Shown here: one piece after another, positions 50,755 through 58,453 of the stretch
Position numbering within the stretch: the first letter of the stretch is position 1
How the letters are laid out: each line of letters starts with the position of its first letter
DNA from: Alphaproteobacteria bacterium
Lineage (GTDB): Bacteria > Pseudomonadota > Alphaproteobacteria > Sphingomonadales > Sphingomonadaceae
Reading direction: 5' to 3'
DNA: 64,000 nt
NCBI GenBank assembly: GCA_030426245.1
Contig: JAUHYZ010000003.1
Coordinates: 1-64,000 of the forward strand
Program-made: the position numbers and the translations under genes
Notes under the pieces: model-generated
Told to the model about the DNA's origin: nothing
Databases searched by the model: none
Seen by the model: only the letters and a program-made list of their open reading frames with translations

Positions 50755-51684
50755 TCAGTTCGCCGCTTCGGCCTTGCTCAGCTGCTGATAGTGCTGGGTG
50801 AGCACCTCGGCCGGAATGGCGCAGCGCTCTTCTCCATATTCGTTGACATTGGCGCGGCGCATATCCCGCTTGTAGCGCAGATAGTCGAACTCGGTGCCGC
50901 GATGCAGCGTGCAGCGATTGTCCCAGATCACGATGTCGCCCGGCTGCCATTTATGCGAATAGATGAATTGCGGCTGCTCTGCGAAAGCCAGCAATTCCTC
51001 GATCAGGGTCACCCCTTCTGCCTCATCCATGCCGATCACACGTTCCGCATGGGCGCCGACGAACAGCGACGGGCGGCCGGACGGGCTTTGCTTCACCATC
51101 GGCTGGACGGCCCGCATGTATTTGAACATCGGCAGGTTGTCATCGGCATCCGCCCCGGCCTTGCGGCGGCTATGGGCATAGCTGTGCTCCGCCTTCAGAT
51201 CGGCGATCTTGTCTTTCATAGCCTGGGGCAGCGCTTCGTAGACGGCGCGCATATCGATGAACTGGGTGTCGCCGCGCTCCGGCGGGATGATCACGCCGCG
51301 CAGGATGGACCATTTGCTGGGCATGTCGTTGAAGGAGGAATCGGCATGGAACAGCTCATTGCCCTTGTTGATCTTCGCGCTGCGGGAATCCAGCGCCAGG
51401 ATCTCCCCATTCGCATCGAGATTGGAAGCGGAATAGAGGCCCGGTGCAATGCGTGATTTCGCGCCCTGCGCATTATTGCCCGGCGGCAGTTCCAGCGGGC
51501 CGAATGCGCGGGCGAATGCCAGTTGCTGCTGATCGTCGATATGGCCCTGCCCGCGAATGCACAGCACGGCATATTCGCGCATGGCATCTTCCACGGTATC
51601 GATCAGTTCCTGGTTCTGAGGATCGGAGAGGTCCGCACCGATCAGCTCGGCCGCAAAAAGCGGATGCAATTTCCTGACTTCCAC
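50755..51684 (-). CDS. TauD/TfdA family 2-oxoglutarate dioxygenase
   Basis: A 309-aa iron enzyme. The facial triad is in FHADSSFNDMP (H-x-D) and TLHRGTEFDYLRYKRDMRR (distal His, with the Arg that binds 2-oxoglutarate). The N-terminal half has LHPLFAAELIGADL. Relatives break down taurine, alkyl sulfates or phenoxy acids; the substrate here is unknown. The GTG start follows GGAAGGA. The upstream 253 bp also carry the CtrA half-site of the next gene. Confidence 0.9.
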   Translation of the reverse strand: MEVRKLHPLFAAELIGADLSDPQNQELIDTVEDAMREYAVLCIRGQGHIDDQQQLAFARAFGPLELPPGNNAQGAKSRIAPGLYSASNLDANGEILALDSRSAKINKGNELFHADSSFNDMPSKWSILRGVIIPPERGDTQFIDMRAVYEALPQAMKDKIADLKAEHSYAHSRRKAGADADDNLPMFKYMRAVQPMVKQSPSGRPSLFVGAHAERVIGMDEAEGVTLIEELLAFAEQPQFIYSHKWQPGDIVIWDNRCTLHRGTEFDYLRYKRDMRRANVNEYGEERCAIPAEVLTQHYQQLSKAEAAN

Positions 51685-51860
51685 GTGCGAATCCTTCCCA
51701 AAAAGTGTCGCTCAGGCGCAATAATTAGCCCCCTAATGACATTCAGGCAAGATGCGGGCGGGGCCGCGGCCCATCGCGCGGCAAGACAGCCCGATGGCTG
51801 GGAAAGACGAAGCGAATGGCCGTTTTCAGGCTAACGCCGCCGGGGCTCGCTTGGGCGATA

Positions 51861-51868
51861 TTAACCAT
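51861..51868 (+). promoter_or_regulatory. CtrA-type half-site upstream of the SciP-like gene
   Basis: TTAACCAT, the common half-site of the cell-cycle regulator CtrA, lies 69 bp upstream of the start codon. A GAATC (GANTC-type methylation site) occurs at 51891. Confidence 0.4.
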
Positions 51869-51937
51869 CTTTGGCAAGTTCCAGTTAGGTGAATCCGGCA
51901 ATCTTTCACGTGACGGGGGGGCAAGCGAAGGAGCCCC

Positions 51938-52192
51938 ATGATGAACAATGTTTCCTTTTTGAATGACGATCTTAATGCAATCGCTTCGGAACTTCCGAAG
52001 TCTTACGCCACAAGATGGAATGAAACGCGCAAGGCCGCCGTGGTGAATGCGGTGCAGGCAGGCGTGATAACCCTTGGTAACGCGATGGAACGCTATCGCA
52101 TGAGCCGGAGCGAATTCCGCAGCTGGCAGGAGCAGTTCGCCCCGGATGGCGGAACGCATCTGAACGACAACGCTCTGGCGACGCATCACTGA
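51938..52192 (+). CDS. SciP-like DUF1153 protein
   Basis: An 84-aa protein of the DUF1153 family, which includes the Caulobacter CtrA inhibitor SciP. The shared core is RWNETRKAAVVNAVQAGVIT, then LGNAMERYRMSRSEFRSWQEQF, a helix-turn-helix. It differs in the N-terminal 25 residues. By analogy it may restrain CtrA-activated genes in the cell cycle; this is inference. A CtrA half-site lies upstream. Confidence 0.82.
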   Translation: MMNNVSFLNDDLNAIASELPKSYATRWNETRKAAVVNAVQAGVITLGNAMERYRMSRSEFRSWQEQFAPDGGTHLNDNALATHH

Positions 52193-52325
52193 AGCCGCGT
52201 TGGCCGCGCATGGGCGGGCCGGTATTTCCGACCCCACAGGTTCAGTCTCAATACCCGCTCGCCCAGCTGGTTGAAAATCCAAATCCACCGGCCCGGGATC
52301 TCGCCCGGTCCGGCACCGGTCGCTT

Positions 52326-52841
52326 CTAGCGATCGGGCGCAATATCGCCGGTCAGCTGACGCCGCAGGAATTTCCATTCCCCCCCGTCCGTGCGGATCAG
52401 TTGATCGTCGTAAGTCCCCGATGTGGCCAGCTCAGGCTTGCCGTCATCTCCGGCAACGTAGAAGGAGAAGCGCGACCATGCGGTGGCGCTGTCTCCCTCT
52501 ACGTCGACGGCCATATTGGTCATGACGTGGAAATTGCGCCGCCCCGGCGCAGTCGGGATTTCCGCGACTACGCGGGTCACCATTTCCAGGACACCTTCGG
52601 GGCCGCGCGCGGTCGTCGGTCCGCCGACCCATTCGCCTTCTTCCGCGAACAGATTGGCATAGTCCTCCAGCCGCCTCTCATCGAAGGCGCGCCCATATTC
52701 CAGCAACACGCCGCGAATCTGCTCTCGGTCCGAAAGTTCCTGCAGGCTGAGCGTATTCTCAAGATCTTCCGCATGGGCGGCGGGCATCGCAAGTGCCAGC
52801 CCCACGCCTGCAAAAAGCGCCTTCATCGCCATTCTACGCAT
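52326..52841 (-). CDS. NTF2/SnoaL-like secreted protein
   Basis: A 171-aa protein with signal MRRMAMKALFAGVGLALAM ending near AHA. An NTF2-like alpha+beta domain follows: LSLQELSDREQIRGVLLEYGRAFDERRLEDYANLF, EEGEWVGG, FHVMTNMAVDVEGDSATAWSRFSFYV and a closing WKFLRRQLTGDIAPD. It may bind a small hydrophobic ligand in the periplasm. GGGAG six bases upstream supports the ATG at 52841. Confidence 0.82.
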   Translation of the reverse strand: MRRMAMKALFAGVGLALAMPAAHAEDLENTLSLQELSDREQIRGVLLEYGRAFDERRLEDYANLFAEEGEWVGGPTTARGPEGVLEMVTRVVAEIPTAPGRRNFHVMTNMAVDVEGDSATAWSRFSFYVAGDDGKPELATSGTYDDQLIRTDGGEWKFLRRQLTGDIAPDR

Positions 52842-52913
52842 CTCCATCTCCCGATTGTCGATTGAACCCTTTGTTGCGAGATAGGCCAATCGAGGGACGC
52901 AGCGCCAGCCGCT

Positions 52914-53582
52914 TCAGAGCCTTCCGCCTTTCCACACGACCCGCCCGATGACGTCGACATCGTCCAGCGTTGCCTCGATCGGCGGATAGGCAGCATTTGC
53001 GCTGATCAGCGTCAGCGTGCCGGGCCTCCCGGCCTGGACGCGTTTGACATGCAGCGCCTCGCCCAGGCGCACGACATGGATACCGTCCCGCAAGGCGCGC
53101 GGTGTCCGGTCCACCAGAATCTCGTCCCCGTCGCGCAGCACGGGTTCCATACTGTCTCCCTCCACCAGAATGGCCGAGAGCATGGCCGGATCCAGCCCCT
53201 GTTCGCGCAGCCAGCGGGCGGAGAAACGGAAACTGTCGAACGGCGTTTCTTCCGCGGCGATTGCACCGGGGCCGGCCGACGCACCCAGCGGAAGGCGCGG
53301 CACTTCGACCCAGCCCGAGCGTGCCGCGACGGGCGCCGAATCATAGGATTTTTCCGGCCCGCCCCCCAGCTCGCTTTCCGCGACGCCGAAAAACTCGGCC
53401 AAGATCCGGCGATCGTCCTCGGCCAGCTTTCGCGGACTGCCCTTGGTGATAAACTGCTGCAGATACGTGCCATTTCTGCCGACCAACCGGGAGAGGGAGG
53501 CAAGGCTGACGCCCTGTGCCTCCGCCAGATCGGCGAGCCTCTTGCGCGGGTCCAACTGTCCATTTCCTGCACGTTTTGCCAT
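52914..53582 (-). CDS. S24 family peptidase, LexA/CI-like repressor
   Basis: A 222-aa protein. A DNA-binding domain of about 80 residues (VSLASLSRLVGRNGTYLQQF) is followed by an S24 domain with the catalytic Ser in VEGDSMEP and Lys in LHVKRVQAG. No clear Ala-Gly cleavage site is visible; SAGPG near residue 105 is a candidate. Such proteins repress genes until RecA-stimulated self-cleavage. Its upstream region carries palindromic operators shared with a divergent pair of tiny genes. Confidence 0.88.
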   Translation of the reverse strand: MAKRAGNGQLDPRKRLADLAEAQGVSLASLSRLVGRNGTYLQQFITKGSPRKLAEDDRRILAEFFGVAESELGGGPEKSYDSAPVAARSGWVEVPRLPLGASAGPGAIAAEETPFDSFRFSARWLREQGLDPAMLSAILVEGDSMEPVLRDGDEILVDRTPRALRDGIHVVRLGEALHVKRVQAGRPGTLTLISANAAYPPIEATLDDVDVIGRVVWKGGRL

Positions 53583-53589
53583 ACCCCTT

Positions 53590-53621
53590 CCTACACGTAG
53601 TATTTTTCCTAGACAAGTAGG
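53590..53621. promoter_or_regulatory. paired palindromic operators of the S24 repressor region
   Basis: CTACACGTAG (53591-53600) and CCTAGACAAGTAGG (53608-53621) are palindromic and share CCTA/TAGG arms. They lie 8 bp upstream of the repressor ATG and 50 bp before the divergent gene. They fit repressor binding sites, although no footprint is known. Confidence 0.5.
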
Positions 53622-53671
53622 TTTTCGGAGGCGAACACCCTCTCAGACGATTCGTGCAAGAGGAGTGATGG

Positions 53672-53860
53672 ATGCTGATACGCAAGATCGAGAAATTCCT
53701 GCGCCACACCGGAATGACGCCGACCAAGTTCGGACGGCTCGCCGTTCGCGATCCGGGCTTGGTGCGCGAGCTGCGCAATGGCCGGGAGCCGGGCATTCGC
53801 ATGGAAAGACGAGTGGAACATTTCATGAACGAATTTGGAGGAACGCATCATGCAGGCTGA
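53672..53860 (+). CDS. small DNA-binding-like protein (62 aa)
   Basis: A basic protein starting at ATG behind AAGAGGAG. MLIRKIEKFLRHTGMTPTKFGRLAVRDPGLVRELRNGREP looks like a minimal helix-turn-helix, in which FGRLAVRDPGLVRELR resembles a Cro/C1-type recognition unit. It may be the target or antagonist of the divergent S24 repressor. The last bases overlap the next gene, so the two are coupled. Confidence 0.65.
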   Translation: MLIRKIEKFLRHTGMTPTKFGRLAVRDPGLVRELRNGREPGIRMERRVEHFMNEFGGTHHAG

Positions 53861-54209
53861 ACTTTCCCCCTTCCCCCGCCCGGCGAAATCGCGCCGCAGG
53901 GGCATGTCAGATCATGTCCGCGATGCGCTTCAGGCACTGGCCGGCGGACATGCGCGTTTCGCCAGCCACCAGGAACGCAGCTGGGCCAGCGTGACCTTTG
54001 CCGGCACCCGCCACAGGCTGGAACTGCTTTTCGAAGGCGCGGAAGGCGTGGAGGCTGGCGAACATTTCATCGCCGCGCTGGCGGAACATGAATTCGCGAT
54101 TCCCGGGCAGCTGGTGGCCGATGCGGGCGTGATGGAGGTCGATCACACGCTGGCGCCGCAGCCGCGCCTTGCCGTCGCCGTCGAATTGCTGCTGCTGGAG
54201 GATGCGTGA
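53850..54209 (+). CDS. hypothetical protein (119 aa) coupled to the small HTH-like gene
   Basis: The ATG lies inside the end of the upstream gene. MQAELSPFPRPAKSRRRG is followed by SDHVRDALQALAGGHARFASHQ and a strand-rich half (SWASVTFAGTRHRLELLFEG, then EFAIPGQLVADAGVMEVDHT, then VAVELLLLEDA). I do not recognise a family. No membrane segment or signal is present. It belongs to the divergent operon opposite the S24 repressor. Confidence 0.7.
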   Translation: MQAELSPFPRPAKSRRRGMSDHVRDALQALAGGHARFASHQERSWASVTFAGTRHRLELLFEGAEGVEAGEHFIAALAEHEFAIPGQLVADAGVMEVDHTLAPQPRLAVAVELLLLEDA

Positions 54210-54233
54210 TGCGCCGCGCGCTCAAGCAGCTTT

Positions 54234-54293
54234 CAATTAGGGCCGATCAATTGAGGGCGGTCAACTGGGCCTGTATTCAATTGGGCCTGCATT
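54234..54293. repeat. four degenerate tandem units (14-16 bp)
   Basis: Units are CAATTAGGGCCGAT, CAATTGAGGGCGGT, CAACTGGGCCTGTATT and CAATTGGGCCTGCATT, head to tail with no spacer. The last two differ at only two positions. The array covers the stop codon of the XRE gene on the reverse strand. Confidence 0.6.
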
Positions 54294-54501
54294 CGCGAGG
54301 CAGGTTTCCGCGGCGAGCGAAGCGCAGCGCCGCCAGTTCGAGGGCATTTTCGATGCTCATGAGCAGCGATGCAGAAGGAGTAGTCCGCCCGCCTTCGAAA
54401 TTGCGAATGGTGGAACGGCTTGTCCCCGCAGCATCTGCGAGTCTTTGCTGTGTCAGTCCAAGTCTTCTGCGCTCTGCGCGGCATTCATCAGGTGAAATCA
54501 T
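54277..54501 (-). CDS. XRE-family HTH regulator, short
   Basis: A 74-aa Cro/C1-type protein: DECRAERRRLGLTQQRLADAAGTSRSTIRNFEGGRTTPSASLLMSIENALELA. There is no effector domain. I start it at MISPDECR after GGGAGGG; a GTG nine codons upstream is possible. Its 3' end runs through the tandem repeat. It is convergent with the 119-aa gene and upstream of no operon on its strand. Confidence 0.82.
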   Translation of the reverse strand: MISPDECRAERRRLGLTQQRLADAAGTSRSTIRNFEGGRTTPSASLLMSIENALELAALRFARRGNLPRECRPN

Positions 54502-54714
54502 ATCCCTCCCGTTCTTACGGTTGGTCACATCGGTCGGTCATGCATTTCGGACACATATCTGTAACGCGGGCTGAACCGGCAGTTTGACTGCATCCCGCCA
54601 ACTTTGACTCCGCTTCGCAGCATGCGGTTCCCGACAAATTCGGAACACGCGCCGAGACGAGCCGTTGATGGGACACGGGAGGGCCATGAACTGAAAGACC
54701 GGAAAGGAAGCAAA

Positions 54715-55122
54715 ATGCCCCGTTCCAAATTAGCAACCGCCCTTATTGCTGGAACCCTGATCGGCGCGCCTCTGACGAGCGCAGCTGCCGATAACCACAA
54801 ACACGATGAGATGGATACTCGCGCAGCCATCACTGTGCTGGCGCCGCAAGTCGAAACCGACCCCGATCCCGACCTGATCGGCAAGGAGCGGCAGATTACC
54901 GCGTCGGCCGTGGTCTATTACGACGATCTCAATCTGCGGACAGAGGCCGGGCAGGAAGAGTTCAACACCCGCGTGAACATGGCCGCCAAGGAAGTCTGCG
55001 ACTGGATCGAAGATGTCTATCCGATTCAGCGTGACCTATCGAGCGAATATGATTGCGTGAGGAACACGATGGCCGAAACCGAGCCGCGCGTGAAAAGCAT
55101 CATTGCCGATCACAATGTCTGA
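54715..55122 (+). CDS. UrcA family protein
   Basis: A 135-aa secreted protein with signal MPRSKLATALIAGTLIGAPL. The UrcA core is AVVYYDDLNLRTEAGQEEFN, then MAAKEVCDWIE and DCVRNTMAE, with two Cys that likely form a disulfide. UrcA proteins are typical of sphingomonads and relatives; their role is unknown. AAAGGAAG precedes the ATG. The longer reading upstream lacks support. Confidence 0.87.
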   Translation: MPRSKLATALIAGTLIGAPLTSAAADNHKHDEMDTRAAITVLAPQVETDPDPDLIGKERQITASAVVYYDDLNLRTEAGQEEFNTRVNMAAKEVCDWIEDVYPIQRDLSSEYDCVRNTMAETEPRVKSIIADHNV

Positions 55123-55179
55123 AGCGGCAATGGGCAGGACCTCTCTGCCCTAGTAACCTAACGCAGCATCGAAGCGCGG

Positions 55180-55201
55180 CCGCAGGGGCTCCCCCCTGCG
55201 G
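55180..55201 (+). terminator. hairpin after the UrcA gene
   Basis: CCGCAGGGG and CCCCTGCGG pair perfectly around CTCC, 58 bp after the stop. There is no T-tract; it is also 66 bp from the stop of the convergent dehydrogenase gene. Confidence 0.45.
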
Positions 55202-55266
55202 TAGCGTTCGCAATTCTCCAGCTATCTGCCTGCCTTGCAGCTCCGCTGCCAACCGATTGCTTTGCC

Positions 55267-56220
55267 TCAATAGCCGCGGACGAAATCCACAGCGTATTCT
55301 AGTGGCTCGCCTTTCAGGTAGTGATCCAGATTGACGAGGAACCGTTCGACCGCGCGCTGCAGGGAATCGCTCTGTCCCGCCCCCGACACATGGCCGGTGA
55401 CGATCAGGTTCGGCGCCTTCCATAGTGGATCGTCTGCGGGAAGCGGTTCCGGCGTGGTGGGATCGAGCACGGCACCGTCCAGATGCCCGGATTCCAACGC
55501 CGCAATCAGCGCCGCCTGGTCGATCAGGCTGCCGCGCGCAATATTCACGATGCCGGTGCCTTGTTTCATGGCAGCGAATTCAGCAGCGCCCAGGACATGC
55601 TCCGTCTCGGCAGTTCCGGGCGCGGCCACCACAATCCAGTCGAACTCACCCAGCCTAGGGCGCCAGTCGTCCGGTCCGATCTCCCTGGGGTCGCTTCCGG
55701 GAGTACGCCGTACACCGGTCACCTCGACGCCGAAAGCGCTGAGCCTGTCGCCGATTGCACGCCCGATCGACCCATAGCCAAGGATCAGCGCCTTGCTGCC
55801 AAAGAGGCTGCGCGATCCCTTGGGCACGCTGGCCCATTCGCTGCGATCATGCATGCGCACGATATCGGCAAAACGCTTGGCGATATTCAGCACGCCCATG
55901 ACGGCAAAATCGGCAATCGTATCGGACCTCAGCCCCACGCCATTGGTGAATATCTGCCCGCGTTCCTGCATCAGATCGGTATCGAATGCATCGATGCCGA
56001 CACCGGACGAGTTGATCCACTTGGCGTTCTCCGCCGCAGCAGAAGCCTTGAACATCAGGCCCTGCTTGAAGTCCTCGAACCAGCCGATATCGGCCTGGGG
56101 CGCAATTTCCATCGCGCTTTCCAGATCGGTGAAGGTCCGCAGCTCCACGCCTTCGGGCAGGCGAGGCTCCAGCAGGGCCCGGTGCTTTTCGGGAAACACG
56201 ATGACGGGTTTGTCAGTCAA
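55267..56220 (-). CDS. D-2-hydroxyacid dehydrogenase
   Basis: A 317-aa NAD(P)-dependent dehydrogenase. The nucleotide site is LGYGSIGRAIGDRL. The catalytic Arg is in NIARGSLIDQAALIAAL, the His is in LIVTGHVSG, and Glu is expected in the TPEPLPADDPLW region. It resembles glyoxylate/hydroxypyruvate reductases; the substrate is open. The ATG overlaps the end of cysS by 8 bp, so translation is probably coupled. Confidence 0.9.
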   Translation of the reverse strand: MTDKPVIVFPEKHRALLEPRLPEGVELRTFTDLESAMEIAPQADIGWFEDFKQGLMFKASAAAENAKWINSSGVGIDAFDTDLMQERGQIFTNGVGLRSDTIADFAVMGVLNIAKRFADIVRMHDRSEWASVPKGSRSLFGSKALILGYGSIGRAIGDRLSAFGVEVTGVRRTPGSDPREIGPDDWRPRLGEFDWIVVAAPGTAETEHVLGAAEFAAMKQGTGIVNIARGSLIDQAALIAALESGHLDGAVLDPTTPEPLPADDPLWKAPNLIVTGHVSGAGQSDSLQRAVERFLVNLDHYLKGEPLEYAVDFVRGY

Positions 56221-57706
56221 TTTTCAATCTCCAGTCCCAGCCGAGCGGATCGCCATCCATGACTTCCACAAGCTTGGCTGCCAGCTCGTCGCGAATGGCG
56301 TCGGATGTCGCGAAATCCTTCTCTGCACGCGCCGCCTTGCGCCGATCCAGCGCTTCTTCGATTTCCGCTTCGGTGATCTCGGCCTCCTTGGGCCGGACGC
56401 GCAGATCGGCCCGCTCCAGCGTCAGCAGGTCCAGCCCCAGCACTGCATCCATTGCGGCCAGCGCCAGCAGGGTTTCCTGCGGGTCCATCTTCTTGAGCGA
56501 GAGGAGCTCTTCCAGCTCCGTCAGGGCCACCGGCGTGTTGAGATCTTCCGAGACCGCCTCTTCGAAGCGCACCAGAATCGGCCTCAGCGCTCCGCCCAGC
56601 TCGTCCAGCGCGTCCATATAGGTCCAGCCTTCAAGCGGCTCCGCAATCTGCTCTTCCTCTTTCTGGGCGAGCCGGGCTTTGAGCCTTTCCACCGCCATCA
56701 CCATCCGCTTCAGCCGGGTGAAGGCAGCAGCCAGCCCTTCCCAGCTGAATTCCAGTTCGCTGCGGTAATGCGCCTGCAGGCACATCATGCGGTAGGCCAG
56801 CGGATGGAAGCCGCGGTCCACCAGCGTCTGCAGCACCAGGAATTCGCCGGAGGACTTGGACATCTTGCCCCGGCGGTCGACCAGGAAGTTGTTGTGCATC
56901 CAGATGCGCGCACCGCTGTCGGCGGAGCAGCCATGCGCCTGGTTCTGCGCGATTTCGTTGGGATGGTGGATTTCGCGGTGGTCGATCCCGCCGGTGTGAA
57001 TGTCGAAAGGATGGCCCAGCAATTGCTCGCTCATCACGCTGCATTCGATATGCCAGCCGGGCGCACCCTTGCCCCAGGGGGAATCCCATTCCATCTGCCG
57101 CGTCTCGCCTTCGGGCGTCTTGCGCCAGATCGCGAAATCGGCCTGGTGGCGCTTGCCCTCCACCGTATCGATCCGGCCCTCCCCGTCATCGGTGCTGGCG
57201 CGCGCCAGGCGCCCGTAATCCGGCACGGTGGAGATATCGAAATAAAGCCCGCTATCGAGGCGGTAGCAGTGCTTTTCCTCGATCGCCTTGCCCCATTCGA
57301 TCATCGCTTCGACATAATCCGTGGCGCGCGGATGGGCCGGCTTGCGGACATTGAGCCGCGCCAGATCCGCCTCGAACACTTCCTGATAGTGCCGCGCGAT
57401 GTCCCAGGCGGACTTGCCCTGCGCGGCGGCCGCTTTCTCCATCTTGTCGTCGCCCGCATCGGCATCGGACGTCAGATGCCCAACATCGGTGATGTTGATC
57501 ACATGGGTCAGCCGATAGCCTTTCCAGCTGAGCACGCGGCCCAGCGTGTCGGCAAAGACATAGGCGCGCATATTGCCGACATGCTGGTAATTATAAACGG
57601 TCGGCCCGCAGCTATAGACGCGCGCCTGCCCCTCGTGAACGGGCGTGAACCCTTCCAGCTGGCGGGTCAGGCTGTTGAACAGCTTGAGATGTGCGGCACT
57701 CGGCAT
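56213..57706 (-). CDS. cysS: cysteinyl-tRNA synthetase
   Basis: A 497-aa class I synthetase. The HIGH-equivalent is in YSCGPTVYNYQHVGNMRAY, where Cys is a zinc ligand. The zinc site continues with WHIECSVM and IDHREIHHPNEIAQ, and the KMSKS loop is KMSKSSGEF. The length is near normal for the bacterial enzyme. It ends inside the start of the dehydrogenase gene. Confidence 0.97.
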   Translation of the reverse strand: MPSAAHLKLFNSLTRQLEGFTPVHEGQARVYSCGPTVYNYQHVGNMRAYVFADTLGRVLSWKGYRLTHVINITDVGHLTSDADAGDDKMEKAAAAQGKSAWDIARHYQEVFEADLARLNVRKPAHPRATDYVEAMIEWGKAIEEKHCYRLDSGLYFDISTVPDYGRLARASTDDGEGRIDTVEGKRHQADFAIWRKTPEGETRQMEWDSPWGKGAPGWHIECSVMSEQLLGHPFDIHTGGIDHREIHHPNEIAQNQAHGCSADSGARIWMHNNFLVDRRGKMSKSSGEFLVLQTLVDRGFHPLAYRMMCLQAHYRSELEFSWEGLAAAFTRLKRMVMAVERLKARLAQKEEEQIAEPLEGWTYMDALDELGGALRPILVRFEEAVSEDLNTPVALTELEELLSLKKMDPQETLLALAAMDAVLGLDLLTLERADLRVRPKEAEITEAEIEEALDRRKAARAEKDFATSDAIRDELAAKLVEVMDGDPLGWDWRLKID

Positions 57707-57712
57707 CGTCGT

Positions 57713-58384
57713 TCAAAAACCCCTGAACTTGACCTGTTCGTCTAGCGGCAGGCGCGGACGGAAAAAGTTGTTGGCCGGTGCATCGGGATCGCGATAGCCG
57801 AATGCAAGACCGCAGAAGAACAGATACTTCTCGTCATCGATCCCCAGATGATCCTTCACGATCCGGGCATGAAAGGCGAGCGATTCTTGCGGGCAGGTAT
57901 CCAGCTCCGCCTCGCGCGCCAGCAGCATGATCGTTTGCAGCCACATGCCCATATCCGACCATTGCGGCCCGCCCATTTCGCGCGCGAAATAGCAGTACAG
58001 CACCGCAGGGGCGCCGAAATTGTCGAAATTGGTGGCCGCGAACTTTTCGCGCGCCGCCTTATCCTCGCGGGCAATGCCCATGGACGAATACAAATTGGCG
58101 CTGATATCATGCAGTCGCGGGGCATATTCCGGCATGCCGGGAACGGTCATCTGGTCATATTCCGGCGGGTCCTGAAACGGCTGCCCGCGCATCTTGTCCT
58201 GCAATTCCTTCAGCGGCTCCCCAGCCAGGACGATCGCTTGCCACGGCTGAATATTGCAGCCCGAAGGCGTCATCCGCGCCTTGTCCAGAATTTCGCGCAG
58301 CACTTCCAGCGGGACCGGTTTGTCCTGAAAGACGCGCACCGAACGGCGCGTCGCCACCGCTTCGGAAACAGTCATTGCGCTCAT
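57713..58384 (-). CDS. nitroreductase family protein
   Basis: A 223-aa FMN-dependent oxidoreductase. VSEAVATRRSVRVFQDKPVP carries the Arg residues that bind flavin phosphate. MTPSGCNIQPWQAIVLAGEPL and the C-terminal FGYRDPDAPANNFFRPRLPLDE complete the fold. It lies 6 bp upstream of cysS on the same strand. The natural substrate is unknown. GGAGGAGG precedes the ATG. Confidence 0.93.
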   Translation of the reverse strand: MSAMTVSEAVATRRSVRVFQDKPVPLEVLREILDKARMTPSGCNIQPWQAIVLAGEPLKELQDKMRGQPFQDPPEYDQMTVPGMPEYAPRLHDISANLYSSMGIAREDKAAREKFAATNFDNFGAPAVLYCYFAREMGGPQWSDMGMWLQTIMLLAREAELDTCPQESLAFHARIVKDHLGIDDEKYLFFCGLAFGYRDPDAPANNFFRPRLPLDEQVKFRGF

Positions 58385-58453
58385 ACCCGGCTTCCCTCCT
58401 CCTAAGCCTTCGTGCTCGGCGCGCCTTGGCCCGCGGGGAGCCGGCGGGTCAAG

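Noticed and set aside
54206-54574. Third gene coupled by TGATG after the 119-aa gene
   Set aside because: The start overlap is attractive, but the frame is antisense to the XRE gene and runs through the tandem repeat without domain support.
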